64,000 nucleotides of DNA from Gongronella butleri. Lineage: Eukaryota > Mucoromycota > Mucoromycetes > Mucorales > Cunninghamellaceae. The notes beneath the pieces are model-generated. The model was not told where the DNA came from. It searched no databases and saw only the letters and a program-made list of their open reading frames with translations. The stretch spans positions 620,001 through 684,000 of the forward strand of contig JAIWZP010000005.1 of NCBI GenBank assembly GCA_025201375.1. The letters are read 5' to 3'. A program made the position numbers and the translations under genes. Position 1 is the first letter of the stretch, and each line of letters starts with the position of its first letter. Positions 23,454 through 35,900 of the stretch are shown here, piece by piece.

Positions 23454-24075
23454 TAAAAACGACAAAAAAATGAAAAAGAGCGAGATAAATGAGAAAAAAA
23501 GGGAAAGAAAAAGAAAAAGAAAAAAAAAGGAAAAAAAAAGGGAGTGCTGCTGATGTGGATGGCTGAGTGGCAGGGAGGGGAACAAAGGGAGCAAGAGGGG
23601 GATGGGGGGAGAGAGGGCGAGAAAGGGAGAAAAAGAGGGCAAGAAGCCATGGTTTATGTGCCTGGGCCCACAACAAATAAAAAAAAAATGGGGTGGGGAA
23701 TCTTTTTTTTTTTTTTTTTGCGATGTGTGTGCACACCAGCAAACTTTTTTCAACGGAACTCGATGCCGCCCATGGAAAGAGACAAGAGCGCGCAAAACAA
23801 AGGGTCATCAGGCACAAAATGACCCAATGTTTGAAAACAGGGTCGCACATTCGGCAGCACGCCCACCCACCCCGCACACACACACACATACCCATCCCGC
23901 GGCCGCGCCGTGCACCACCTGGAAGAAAACGCGTTTAGGGTTGGCATGACTTCATTCTTGTGCAACGCAAAACAAATAAAAAAAAAAAAAAAGACGAGCC
24001 ATTGCTTGCAAACGAGCGGGCAAAAACAAAAAGAGGGTGTGTTCCAGGTTGCATTTTTATTTTATTGCCAATTCT
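23454..24075. other. Intergenic, purine-rich leader and CA repeat
   Basis: This is the upstream region of the MSP-domain gene and the 3' flank of phosphomannomutase. A polypurine block (23455-23640) is followed by mixed sequence and a short CA repeat (about 23876-23891). I see no gene. Confidence 0.5.
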
Positions 24076-25262
24076 CTAGGGGAAGAGTTCCTTGAGGATG
24101 CGCATGGTATCTTGAGGCGACTTGACGGCATGGCCCTCGACGTCGGGGTGCTCGTAGATCTCGTAATCGTTGCCGCCCTTGAACGTCTTGTCGCCAAAGA
24201 AATGGATCTTTTTGAACCCGTCGGCCTGCACGCGGCGCAGGCAGTACGTCTTGTCCCAGCCCGTGGGGAACACGTCAAACGAGATTTGCCCACCAATCGA
24301 ATACGTCAGCGCAAGATGCGAAAACTCTTTTTTCAGTGCCTCGACAAACTTTTCGCGCAACTTGTGCTTCAAATCAAATTCCTCAAACGCATTGCGCTCC
24401 TCACGAGAACAGTTACGACCCACAGGAGACACATTGATCATCCCGTTGCGGAACTCAATAAAGGTGCCACTAAAAAGAAAAAAAAAACGGAAAAGAAACC
24501 ATGAGTTTCGCAATCCCCCATGTTTGTTGTCGCGTCGCGCTCCAGTGCCGCCCGCTCCCAATGCGGGGAGGGTAAAACCTCGCCCAATGCATTCATTCAT
24601 CCACTTGTCGCAACAATTCTCCCCAATGGCACACAAAAAGGGCCATGTTTTCTCTCGTTTTTACTTACCGCTTCTGGGGAATGTCCATGTCAGCAATGTA
24701 GTGCAGACAAAAGTTGACCAGCTTTTTGTAATTGTCCTCGCCAATCCAGTTGATGAAGCTCTAAACGAACCAAATCGGGGCCCAAATCAGCCATTGGATC
24801 CCACCACCCATAACAAACATGCATTCCTTACCTCGGAATCGAGCAAGTCACCCTTGTAGTAGGTCATCAGACCATTCTCAGGGAAACAATAGTCAAATTG
24901 CTGCAAAACTGACAGGTGGAACAAAGGCATAAATAAAAAAAATAAAAAGGCGGGCCAAAACGCGAGTCCCGTTTTTTTTTCTCATTTTTTACCATCGTCG
25001 CCCAATTGCTCCTTTTGCTTGGACAGGTCCGAGCCGCCAACAAAGCCAATAACCACCTTCTTGCGCAGGTCGACCAACGTCTGGCGCATCGCGTCAGAAA
25101 TATTCTAGAGAAAACAAAAAAAAGGAACAAACCGCGTCAACTACCTTGAAAACATTTGTCAAAAAAAAGCCGTACGTCACGAGCAGGCGTCAGCGTGCCG
25201 TCCACGTCAAAGAGGACAATGGTATCAGGGTGCTCGCGGTCACTGAAGGAGGTAGACATCAT
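24076..25262 (-). CDS. SEC53: Phosphomannomutase
   Basis: Five minus-strand exons (25176-25262, 24993-25104, 24832-24908, 24669-24760, 24076-24469) give 253 residues, the usual size for eukaryotic PMM. The HAD nucleophile motif FDVDGTLT lies at residues 18-25 (Asp19 and Asp21). Further family signatures are [63 protein letters not shown] and [15 protein letters not shown]. The enzyme converts mannose-6-phosphate to mannose-1-phosphate, the entry to GDP-mannose for N- and O-glycosylation and GPI anchors. Two tandem ATGs open the frame; either may start translation. Substrate for the two GT15 mannosyltransferases further right derives from this step. Confidence 0.96.
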
Positions 25263-27420
25263 GATTTTTGCAAAAAAGGGAAGCAAAGAAGGAAAGAAAG
25301 TCAAAAATTCGATCTAACGCACGTTTTAAGCACTTTGGCAGCAGCGGGGCACTTGTTCCCAGCCAATCCCGGCACAGTTCGTGGTGATCACCATTCGCGG
25401 ATCTTTGCCTGTAGAGCAATTCATGCTATTTTTAGCAAAATACCAGTATCGCCGCAATAAAATGGCGGGCCAGACCCCCCAAAAACAAAACACCAGCCTC
25501 TGCCGATCTTTACCCGCTTGTACATGTCAAACGGGGATCAAGGAATAAAAAATAAAGATCGCTAGTATACAATGCCTCTCAAGATTGAGAAAAAAAATCA
25601 AAGTCAAGAGGAAAAAGATAGCCATGACCACTTGGATCTGCAATGCGTTGCCACGTAATTCATTTGCCAAGGCACCCCGCTAACATAGCCAATGTGCCGT
25701 GGGCAAGACGCACGTGTCGTTTAAGCCTTTTTCATCCTAGTTTGTTCATTTTTTGCATTGAAGTGGTGTTTTGTGCTCAATTGCCACGATTTGGCTGTTC
25801 ACTTTTTTTTTTTTGTTGCTTCCTTTTTTTAAACGCCAAGTAATGAGCTGCAACATACACTTGTGGAAGGCTAGCATTGGACTATGATGATCAGATCCTG
25901 CCATGAACCCTCATCGGATCACCAAAACGACTTTGATTAGCCACACTTCTTTTGTCAAAGTTGCTGATGAGCCGCGGCATGCACTGATGGCGCTCTTATT
26001 TCTTCATTTCAGGTCACATCTTGCGCCACGCGTGCCATTCATCTCGTTTTTTTTATTTTTTTTTATTTTTGGATAATGTGATCTTCATCCACGTTTTTCA
26101 TTAACTACATCCATGCACATCCAGCTCCGCATCCGCCTTCATTTTGATTGCAGGCAGAACAAAGAAATTTGCATCAGGATGAGCAACAGCTTGTGTACAA
26201 AAGTATGATTTGCGTCTAAATAGGAATTTTAATAAACAAAATCATGCGAAAGTGGCCATCCGCGCAGCGCCAAGGCGATTCTGAGCTCTCGGATGCATCC
26301 AAACCCTGCTGTCTTGACATGCAAAGTCAAACTAAAAAGAACCTCACACAGTGCAATTTAGAAAAGTATCAAGGTTTTGCAAAATAACGTGCTTGCAGAC
26401 AAGACCAGGCAGGCATGCCAACAGCCGATGATAGACAAACTGATAGGGAACGGAATGCAACAATAAAAAGCCAAAAGGAGACGAGTGAAAAGGACAAGAG
26501 AGAGAGGTCGAAGCAAGCAGATTTTCAATTTTTATACGCAAGCGCCGCTCGATTGTAGACCAGCTAATCGTTTTATGCACTGCTTTGTCATAAATGAAAG
26601 AAGAGAAAGCAGACCTTACGCTTGAGCCCCGCCTTGTTCCTCTGGCTATGCAATTTGGCGAACAATGGTTGTTTTATACTTTTAGCGCATGCACGCCGAT
26701 TTTTGAAGAAAATACCCACGTCCTCCGATCATCCTCAAACTTGGAGGGAAGTGCGCCAAAGGGTAGTGACAGTGAACCAAATTCAGGAGATTCTACGTTG
26801 TGGGATTTCGAGAACATGGCGTTTGCAAGTGCGAGAAAGGGCCATTTTCAAATGGTCACCATTCGACGACAAAGCGAGCCGAAGCCGAGCATCAACGTTT
26901 TCTCGGAGAGCATCATTCAATGGTTCATTTCCATGCACGATGAGCCTCTGTGATATTGCACGATCGCGAAATTGGACGCCTCCAAAATCATATGGTACTT
27001 CGACGCGTCGTAAATTACGCAAAAGCGCGTCTTTCAAAAAACCACGAACACCCTCGAACGCGCATGGTTGAAAGGCGCGAGATACTCTTTGGACCCGCTA
27101 GAGACTATGTCGCCAAAACTTGTCTTGTGGAAAGTGTTCAAAAGTTCTCATATGTGGGCCAATTGACATCGGAAATCGATCACTAAATCAAGCATAAAAT
27201 ACAAGTGCAAAATAGATTCCATTTTCAAACATGCATTTCTCGAAGATGACGCGCTACAGTGCTGTGAGATTAGAATCATATACGAGAATGTGACCAGACG
27301 CGACGGATGTGTATACAAATTGGTAGTGACGCTTCGAGAGCACGCGGAATGAGCGCTTTATCCCGCTCGAAGTGAACATTTACACAGTGCAATCCCCCTC
27401 ATTTCGCTAACCAACACGAT
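25263..27420. other. Gene-poor stretch
   Basis: The left part holds the phosphomannomutase promoter. The remainder is mixed-composition DNA with short unrelated open frames, the longest about 120 codons (26594-26953), which I do not think is coding. No RNA gene or intact mobile element was seen. Confidence 0.45.
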
Positions 27421-27422
27421 GA

Positions 27423-27720
27423 ATACAACCGTTGCAAGCAAAGCACCTTTCAATGGTACTTATGCAGTCTCTTCTCCTCATTCATGCACTCCTTTTACCC
27501 CAACAAGGGCACATCGCGAACGAAAAGGGGAATGCATCTCCACATAACATCACCTCTTGCATGAACTTCCCCCGTCAAGTAACATCACCTCTTGCATGAA
27601 CTTCCCCCGTCAAGTCGCTATCCCACAAGACATATACAACCATTGCAAGCAAAAGTATCTTTCAATGGTAGTCATGCAGTCTCTTCTCCTCATGCATGCA
27701 CTCCTTACGCCTCAACAGAA
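27423..27720. repeat. Nested direct repeats
   Basis: A segment of about 85-90 bp beginning ATACAACC at 27423 recurs about 211 bp downstream (27634) with scattered changes; both copies share TTTCAATGGTA and the exact 15-mer GCAGTCTCTTCTCCT. Between them a 35-bp unit is perfectly duplicated in tandem (27546-27580 and 27581-27615). Confidence 0.85.
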
Positions 27721-28157
27721 GTACATAGTAAAGAAAAGAGAGTGCAACTCATCAAATGTCGACCAAACACTATTGCTTTAACAACACTACATGCAGGGGG
27801 AATGTGATACATCGATGGAAGGCTTTTTTGTTTGTTTTTGTTTTTGCCACATCACTTCTGCAGTCCTCGGTTGCCGTGCCAGCCATGCTATCCATCCTTC
27901 TTTCTTTCCTTCGTTTTGTCCATGCTTGTCATTCTACCTTCTCATTTTTTTTTCGTAAAAGGAAAAAAGAAGGAGTTGTACGTGTGATCTTTTTCGTACG
28001 GAAAAAACAAAGTTCGCGCATGCTTCTTTTCTTAAGGAAAATAGGAGTAACTTGCACACTTCATTATCAGGTTTGTGTGGCGCGAATGACGCTACTCCTA
28101 TTCACAAAGCGCCTGAACAACAGGCATCCATGGTTCATACATGAACAAGCGAAAGTC

Positions 28158-28165
28158 TATAAAAG
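28158..28165 (+). promoter_or_regulatory. TATA box of the cysteine-rich protein gene
   Basis: TATAAAAG stands 49 bp before the ATG at 28207. This is an unusually clear and close TATA element for this window and supports the reality of the small gene downstream. Confidence 0.55.
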
Positions 28166-28206
28166 CCCTCGCTTTTCGGTTTGATCAATACCTCATTCTC
28201 ATCAAT

Positions 28207-28575
28207 ATGCGTACCTTCACCGTATCCTCCGTCGTGTTGCTGCTTTTCTGCCTGTATCTATCTGGCGGCCTCTGTCAAGGTCTTTATGGAAATTTGCGCG
28301 GTGTTTATGGCGGTCGTGGTGGGACACGAGCAAAGGACTGCAATGCAAGTGGCGTGGAATGTTGCAAGGAATTGTGCAATGAAGGATATTCCTATTATTA
28401 CTGCGAAAATGTACACGACTGCAGAAGAATCAGACAAACTATTGGTTGGAGTGCCTGCATGGCCACCAAAAAGTGTCTCCGTTACAATTATTCCGACTGC
28501 ATATATGACGGTGAGAACTTGGGCGTACGTGGCCATTGCATTTGCCGTGAATACAACAAATCATGCTCCATCTAG
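28207..28575 (+). CDS. Small secreted cysteine-rich protein
   Basis: An intronless frame of 122 residues. The N-terminus is a textbook signal peptide: short basic start, hydrophobic core VVLLLFCLYL and a likely cleavage after Cys23 or Gly25. The mature part has a Gly/Tyr/Arg-rich lead and then 12 cysteines (45, 52, 53, 57, 66, 72, 84, 90, 98, 111, 113, 120), enough for six disulfides, with a CC pair. No family was recognised. Size, cysteine count and isolation in a repeat-bearing gene-poor region resemble fungal small secreted proteins, including effectors and antimicrobial peptides, but no activity can be inferred. The ATG was chosen because it begins the signal peptide and lies 49 bp after a TATA box; an upstream in-frame extension to 28141 would bury the signal peptide. 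Confidence 0.72.
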   Translation: MRTFTVSSVVLLLFCLYLSGGLCQGLYGNLRGVYGGRGGTRAKDCNASGVECCKELCNEGYSYYYCENVHDCRRIRQTIGWSACMATKKCLRYNYSDCIYDGENLGVRGHCICREYNKSCSI

Positions 28576-30790
28576 TTATTTTTTTCCAAATATGACATTG
28601 TTCGAATAAGACATTGTTTTTAAAATAAAGTTGCCTATGATATTCTTGCTCATATTATCATATGACGAGAATGAAGTAATCAGTTGCCAGGAACACAGAG
28701 AACTATTGCAACATCGTGTCGGTCAACAACGAGCTCAAATTTGAATGTCAGCTCTTGCAATATGAGCTGTATGGCCATGAAATTGATGGCAGCGACGCTA
28801 ACCGTGGGTGTTTATATTGTGTTCAAATTGTGTGACTCTGCGTTAATTATTCCGCGAGAAAATTGCGAAATGATAAAATCCAACGTGTCCAAGTGAGCTT
28901 TTGAATAAACCTTCCAAATAGCGTGAAACACGTGCCCACTGGTGAGTCTTCATCAGGTACATATGGCCTCGCATTTACTTGGTGGATACTTTGTCAATCG
29001 CAAGAATTCGCCATTTTAACATATTGCTTGTTTTGACCTCAAATCTTTTGATCTTGCCATCTGTAACCATCTGTAACCATCTGTACAGGCTACAATCTTG
29101 GTAAATGTGCAACTGGCATACGGGGCACAATTAGCCAAAGTTTGGGGACATTTGAATCGTCAAGTGAACCATTGGAAGTAAGGAAAGGGCTACAGTATCA
29201 AGGGAGGGCCAATTTATAAAAGTGCGAAAATGTCAAGATTGAGGTGGTGAACAAGCTCGAAACTTTGGCATCGTACATATCTGATAAAGACTTACCGATG
29301 GGCACCGGTTTCAAACTATTTGATGAAGTCTTTGTAAAGTTAGCCTTGAGCAGTTTGAATTTACTATTTCGCGATTTTCTCGCCGAACAGATAGCACAGA
29401 ATCCCATGATTTGGACATCAAATCAGCACCTATTGCGTGCATCATGACAGTGAATTTCATCACCATGCAGCCCATATTTCATGAACTGCAAGCAGTGAAA
29501 CAAAATGCGCGTTTTAGCCTTTTTTTGAAACTGGTAAGATAGATTTTTAAAATAAATGGAATCAGTGCTGACCTCCAACGAGGTACACAGTGGGCAAAGA
29601 TTCAAGCGATTTAAAATTGACAACCTGATATTAAGTCTTTTTACGATTTTCGTCTTCAATTTTTATTAAAATATCCCAAAGTTGTGATGGAGCCCAATGG
29701 TGACGCAAATACGCATCTTTTGGTCAAAACCAAACTGCTCTATCTTCATTGTACGTGACATTACCGGTGTTTGATATTTTGGATGAAATCAATTCCATTC
29801 GAGATCCACGGAAAATGGCAAGAAACATAGCCAAAAAGCGCGATCATTAAGAATGTGGATCGCGAGAAATTTAATTTTTACAATTTTAGCGTTTCATTAT
29901 GCGCATTTGGATTGCAATGCATGTGTCGCCTTGTAATGCACATCCGACTTCTGCCATGGACATAAGTCAAGTCGACTAGAATGTAGACATGGCAGAGTGC
30001 AGCTGCTTTGGCTCTGATAGCAAGAGATTTATTTTTTTATTGGCAATTTTTCGCAAATATTCTCTGTACTTGTTCAATGACATATTTCGTGCCACACGGG
30101 TCCCTTCATGATAGCGAGCTGCTTCCTTGCACGAGATCTGGAAGTTGCTGATGTCAACATGATTGCATATTAAATGCAGCTTGCATAAGGATAATCTCCT
30201 TGTCTGCCACCAGCTTATGCTGGCTCTCAATCATCTTGTGTATATGAGCGAGTGCGGCTGCTGTGACGCTGCTCTCAGCATTCAGTGTGATGGAATTGCT
30301 CATTTTGTTGGTGGGATTCGAGCCTAAATCATAGTTATCAATTGATTGTCAGCCAGATGCTCATTCACAAAGTGTGGCATAAATGCATGCCAGACGTATT
30401 TATACTTGCAATGTAGTGCAAGTGGGGGTGTCAGGGGAAATTTTAAGTTTATAAGAGAAAAGAGAGGGAAAAGCAAAAAAAAAAAGGGGGGACCAAAAAA
30501 TAAGCTACAGGCCTTGACTGCATGGCATGCTGGGGGCAATAGCAGCATAAATCCTTTTTAGGATCACCCACTTCCCCCTGCTCTCGTCCTGATTGTCAAT
30601 TGGCCATTGCAAAATGAAAACATTTATCTGTGTCTCCAAAACACCTGATTGTGTCTGCAAAACACGTCGGGCAAGTCAGGCGGAGGTTGCTTAAAAAAAT
30701 GCACGCACGCGCGCATGACAGCGACAAACCACGTTGTCTGTGCACCTTTGGCGTGTGTCTTTGTCAAACGGTGTCCATTTTAAAATGCTA
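28576..30790. other. Gene-poor stretch
   Basis: AT-richer than its surroundings, with only short open frames. Two places (28715-28815 plus, 29430-29500 minus) translate to similar short peptides and may be relics of one element. No gene or RNA is supported. Confidence 0.4.
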
Positions 30791-30794
30791 CTTT

Positions 30795-31040
30795 ATATGG
30801 TTGAAAATTCGATTTTCTCGCCAACTTGCTTTACAGTGCTCGACTCTTGCCAGCGTCAGAAATGACGAGGCAAGCACGGTCCTGCTACCCTCCAAGTTTC
30901 GCGGCGATCCAGCGACCTTTTTTGATTTTTGAACATTGGCCAGGGGGTCATCCAGGGATTTTGGCCATTTTTTATTCCGGCTGTTTCTCGCCATCTAACG
31001 AGCGAGTGACGCAAGGGTGGGCTCAAATGAAAGCATGACG
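30795..31040 (+). repeat. Dispersed repeat, partial copy 3
   Basis: This resembles one end of the element at 17735-18435 and 59041-59745. Shared pieces in order are GGCGATCCA followed by GACC, a GATTTT..AA..GGCC block, GCCATC, and GCAAGGGTGGGCTC (about 31011) near the end. Similarity is patchy, so limits are approximate. Confidence 0.5.
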
Positions 31041-31742
31041 CGACCTCTTCAGTGTGAGTGCGAGAAATCAGCTAATAGACTTTTAGGACGACCTCTCAAC
31101 AAGCCGAATTGGTGTTTTATTGATTTCATGCATTTTACTCGCGTCTACAATGGCGCGCCAGAATAAAACCAATACCATGCAAGAGTCAAGGAGTTGTACA
31201 CTTTTTACACAAAACAAAAGGAGATGTCGCAAAAAAAAAAAAAAGCGAATAATGAGTGGCCAGACTTCACAACAACAATGGACATGACACTACTTACGAG
31301 AAATTAAAATTTCTTGTGAAATTAAAATTCCACTGCATTTCGCGGCTGTAGCAACCTGGAACACACGGCGTTAAACCGAGGCGGAATTATTGATGAGGGG
31401 CGCCATTGCACCCGTGCTGTCGTCGGCAATCTGGTAAAATACGCCTGAGGGGATTGCATCCATATCCGACGACGGCACAAAGAGAGCCAACTTGGACAGA
31501 CACTGCACGTCAATGGGAAGTTGGCACAAACGCCAGAAAGGAGGACCAGGGCAGCCATAAGAGAGGATCTTCATTTCTTGGTACCTGGTGGCAAGTCTTG
31601 GATTGAGGAGGGAGAGGATGAAGAATAAAGACTATCTACAGCCTAGACATGTCGCTTTTTTATATCTTTCGGCAATGTTGTCAATCGAATTTTCATTGAT
31701 TGTCGTTCGTTGCAGACGTCATTGCTGCTTTGACTTTTTTAA

Positions 31743-32425
31743 AGAGCACCAGCCCAGATGGACTCTTTGCAGATTATCGTAGAGAGATCATCAATAGCGA
31801 TGCATGTTTTTCTCCTGAATGTGCGTGTGGTCAATCAGCTCCGCGGCAACACACAGAGCGCCATTTACTCATTGTAAAAAAAAAAAAAAAAAAGAACAGA
31901 GCACCACGCGTTTCGATCGCCTCATTGCAGCTCATAGCGGCAAGGTGATCATTGGTAATGAGTGCCTTTTTTCTCTCCCGAATGTGTGTATGTGTGTCAG
32001 CGTGACGTCAACCCCTCTCACGGCGGCACACAGAGCGCCATTTGCTCATTATGATTTGATCGAATGTTTATTTTTTCAAAGAGCACCACGCGTTCAGGGT
32101 GACTCTTTCACGTCATCGTGAAGGGGTTGCAATGGCAATGCGTGCTTTTTCTCTTCAGTGTATGTGTGACATCGACTACGTCCTCTGCAGCACACACGGC
32201 GCCATATTCTCATTAAGGTCGAATGATTTTTTTTTTTTTACTGTAAAAAAAACATAGAGCACCATGCGCTCAGATCGGCTCGTTGCACGTCATCGTGGAG
32301 TGGTTGTCATTGGTAATGCATGCGTTTTTTTTTCCTGAATGTGTGTGTGTGTGTATGTGTGTGACGTCGTCTTTTGTATCATAGCACCTCATGGAGCGCC
32401 AATTACCCATTTGGTCGAACTTTTT
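31743..32425 (+). repeat. Tandem array, four units of 155-182 bp
   Basis: Units begin with AGAGCACC at 31743, 31898, 32080 and 32256. Each contains, in order, a diverged core with CTC or TCA..GTCAT, a T-run followed by a CTGAATGTG/GT-repeat segment, a GACGTC-like segment, CACACAGAGCGCCATTT or close variant, and CTCATT with an A/T run. Divergence between units is high. The stretch from 31041 to 31742 and from 32426 to 32978 holds nothing else that I can name apart from the leader of the next gene. Confidence 0.75.
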
Positions 32426-32978
32426 TTTTCCTATTTTTGCTGGCCGTTGATGAGCTGCATGAAGATGAGGTCGGGCCAAGTAATAAAGAGGGGGGAGAAT
32501 CAAGGGGCCAAAGGGGGGGTGCGGAATAGTGGAGAAAAAAGATCTCCAGGAAGGTCTAATGTTGCGCACTAGTGTTGAGCTTTGTGAGTGTGCGTGCCTT
32601 TTTTTATTTTTCAGCGATCATTGGCCACTGCATTTGTCCTACATGACCTTTGGATGGGTTGTCAAGGAAAGAAGAAGAAGGGCCCTTGGGTTGTGGCACG
32701 TCAAGTGTTAAATTGTTTGTGTAACATGCTGGGCGCGCGTTTGCTGAGATTTGATTCAAAAAGCAAAATGTAAGCACCCCCATTTTGCCATGAAAGGCAC
32801 AGATCCGAGCAAAGTGCCACGTTCTTGCTTGCCTCTTTATTTTCTTCCAATTCTGTGCCGGCCCCGGAGCGGGGCGCACGCGTTGCCTCTTTTCTTTCTC
32901 TTTCTCTCTTTTTTTCCTTTTCTTTTCACCTTTTATTGTTTTCCCCTTCCCATTGACGACTCCCCCCACACCATCGAG

Positions 32979-35900
32979 ATGCTGCCCACGCCGCCTCAGT
33001 CCATGTCGCCATACCTCAAGCCGCAGCAGGGACCGCCGTACCCGCATCAGCAATATCTGGGCGGCAATGGCGATCGCGACAGTGGCTTTACAGAGACCAT
33101 GTCCCGCGGCAGTGACGACGACCACCCCTTTCACATGTCAAAGTCGTTCATTGTGCACCAGGCTGACCAGACCATGGCCAAGCTACGGCATGTCGCCAAG
33201 ATTCGCAATTTGGAGTGGAAAAAGGTGCTCAAACACAAGAGCGGTGTCACCGTACGCATTCTTCCACAGGAAAAAACCACACTCTTCAAGGGCGACATGG
33301 TCATGCACGGCTTCCATCCACAAGCCGTCTTTTACATTATTGGCATGCGAAAGCTTTGGGACGATGCGTACGTTTCTGCTCCAAAAACGCCTCTTTTTTT
33401 TGTGCTGACAATCTCTCCCCTTTTTTTTTTGTTTGACCATCCAGCTTTGACGACGGTTGCTTACTAGAGAACCTCAACGACACGACATCCATCACCTACG
33501 AGTCGTACCGCGGTAATGGCACCAGCAAGTAAGCCAAAAAGAGAAAGAGAGAGGGAGAGAGAGAGAAAAAAAAAACACGACCATTGCTTTTTTTCCCCCT
33601 CGTCATGTTTCTTGGGGTGAATTCAATGTGCCACGGGCGTGAATTGGATGCATTCAAGTCCATTGAATTTTTTTTCAGGGGAGGGCGGCCATAAAAGGCA
33701 ATGTTGTCGGGACTGACTCCGCTTTTTTTGAATATTTTTAGGGCGTTTGATCTAACGCTTGTGGAAAAGGTGGATTGCTCGAGGGACGGGGAGATTGTGT
33801 TTGCATACACGAGCGTGGAGACAGCACACATGCCCAAAATGGCGAGCAAGGCGCGACAACAAGTACTTTTGCAGGGCTGGCTCCTGCGTTCGCTGCCAAC
33901 GACGCCGCCGTCGACGCACGTCACATTCATCACCGAGGAGACCGTGCGCGGCTGGATCCCAGGACTCACCAAGAAAGCGCTCGCGCGCAAGCCGCTCGTC
34001 ATGGTCAACATTTACACGTATCTCCAGTCCAAAGCGCGCGAATCGGTCAAATTCCTCGCCCCACCGAGCCCTCTGCATACGCATCCTCAGCATCCATCGA
34101 CCTCGTATTCCAATTCTTCATCCTTGACATCGCTCGCACCAGCACATCGCTCCTCTGCATCTGCATCTGTATATCCAGCATCCTCCTCATCTACCCTGTC
34201 GGTGCCTGCATCGTCATCAAGGTATATTTATAAAAAAAACAGCCGGCACAGGCTCAATTGACGCATGACGCGACGCGACGTGTTCTTTCTTGCCTTTTAT
34301 AGAACGTCGGTCATCCAGCCGCCGCCGCGGCGGTCGTCGCTCAATTTGCTTGACAACCACAATAGGCTATACCCGACCCCGCGGCACCGGTCGGTGCGCA
34401 TTGACAGCATGGTCACGTACAAGCGATGGCTGAACAACGATTTAACCGATTGGAAGCATCTGGCGTCGCGCGACGGCTTTGATTTCTATAGCAAGGCGTG
34501 TCAGGGATACGAATTGCCAGTGCTGCGCGGCCAAGGTCTTATTCATGGCCATTGGACACCGGAACAAGTGTGCTCTGTCGTTCAAAACTTTGGCGCACGC
34601 GCTAAATGTAAGTGAAAATTGAAAAAAAAATCGTGCTAATTCCTCATTTTTCTCATATTTCTCAATTTTTTTTATGACCAGGGGACGATTATTTTGAGGA
34701 TGGGCAGGTCGTGGAGCGGTTTTCGCAAAAGGAGTACCTGATTTACCTCAAGATGAAGAACGTGTTTCCGATCCAAGGGCGTGATTTCGCGGTTTTATCA
34801 CACATTGAGAGCGACGTCAAATCGGGGTCGATCCATGTGGTAAGTGCGAGCGTGGCGGACGACGCGCTTGTGCCGGTGACGACGTCGCACACACGTGGAC
34901 GATGGCTGGTCTATGGATGGACATTCCAGGCCATCAAAAACGAAGCTGGCGAGCGCACAGGCGTCCACGTGTCATTTGTGAGCCACATGGACCTGGAAGG
35001 CGGCGCGCCGCTGCCGTCCGCGATCATCCGGCGGCTGACCAACGACATTCCCGCCCAGGTGAGCCGCGTGGGCGACTATTTGCGCATGTACGGGTGTCCG
35101 CCTTATGTGCGCCGCGTCGCCGGCAAGGTGTTAAGGGAACAGTACGATCCCGAAAATCATACGTACTCGATCTCGCTCGTGTGCAAGCACACGCCGGCCG
35201 CCAGTGCGCGTCGCGTCGCGCAAAACAGCGAAAACGGCGAAAACGACGCCAAACATGCGAAAATGGTGCAACAGCAGCAGCAGCAATGGTGCACAGACGT
35301 CAGGTTGGATGCCGCGCACTACCCGCAGGGTTTCCAAGCCATTGCACATCCCGCCACACACGTGCAAATCGTCTACAAGGCAAACAATGCAGGCATCCGC
35401 ATCTATACCAAGGACCCCGCCGCCGATGGCACAACCATCCGCGTCGATATCACCGCCAATGCCCTCACACCACCATTGTCCCCCGAATCTGCAACAGAAG
35501 CAACGCAACTTGCCCCTGAACAGCATGAAATCGCTGAATTGGCTGAAAATGCATCCACATCGCCGCCCACAAAGTCCATTCTCTTGCCGCCACGCCCCTT
35601 TTCGCAATCATCGCCCAATTTCATCCACCCCACATCCCCCGTGGCATCCACCCTTTCTTTAGAAACAACCAATGCCACAAAGACGGCAAACATCAAGACA
35701 TTAACAGCAAGAAAGGCCATTGTCTCCATCGCCACCACACACGGCGAGGCTCAGGCGGCTACGATCTCGGAAGTCAAGGCCGCCAAGCGCCGCACACCGC
35801 CACGCTTGCCATCCACCTATGTGGACCCCGAGCCAGGCCCCTCCTTTTCCATGGTAAAAAAAAAAGGAGAAAAAAAGAGAAAAAGAGAGAGAACGAGCGC

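Noticed and set aside
26594..26953. Open frame of 119 codons
   Set aside because: No domain, overlapping frames of similar length, and no promoter or codon signal; more likely chance.
30305..30325. GGGATTCGAGCC resembling a tRNA B box
   Set aside because: No A box or cloverleaf could be drawn upstream, so no tRNA is called. No other tRNA or rRNA was found.
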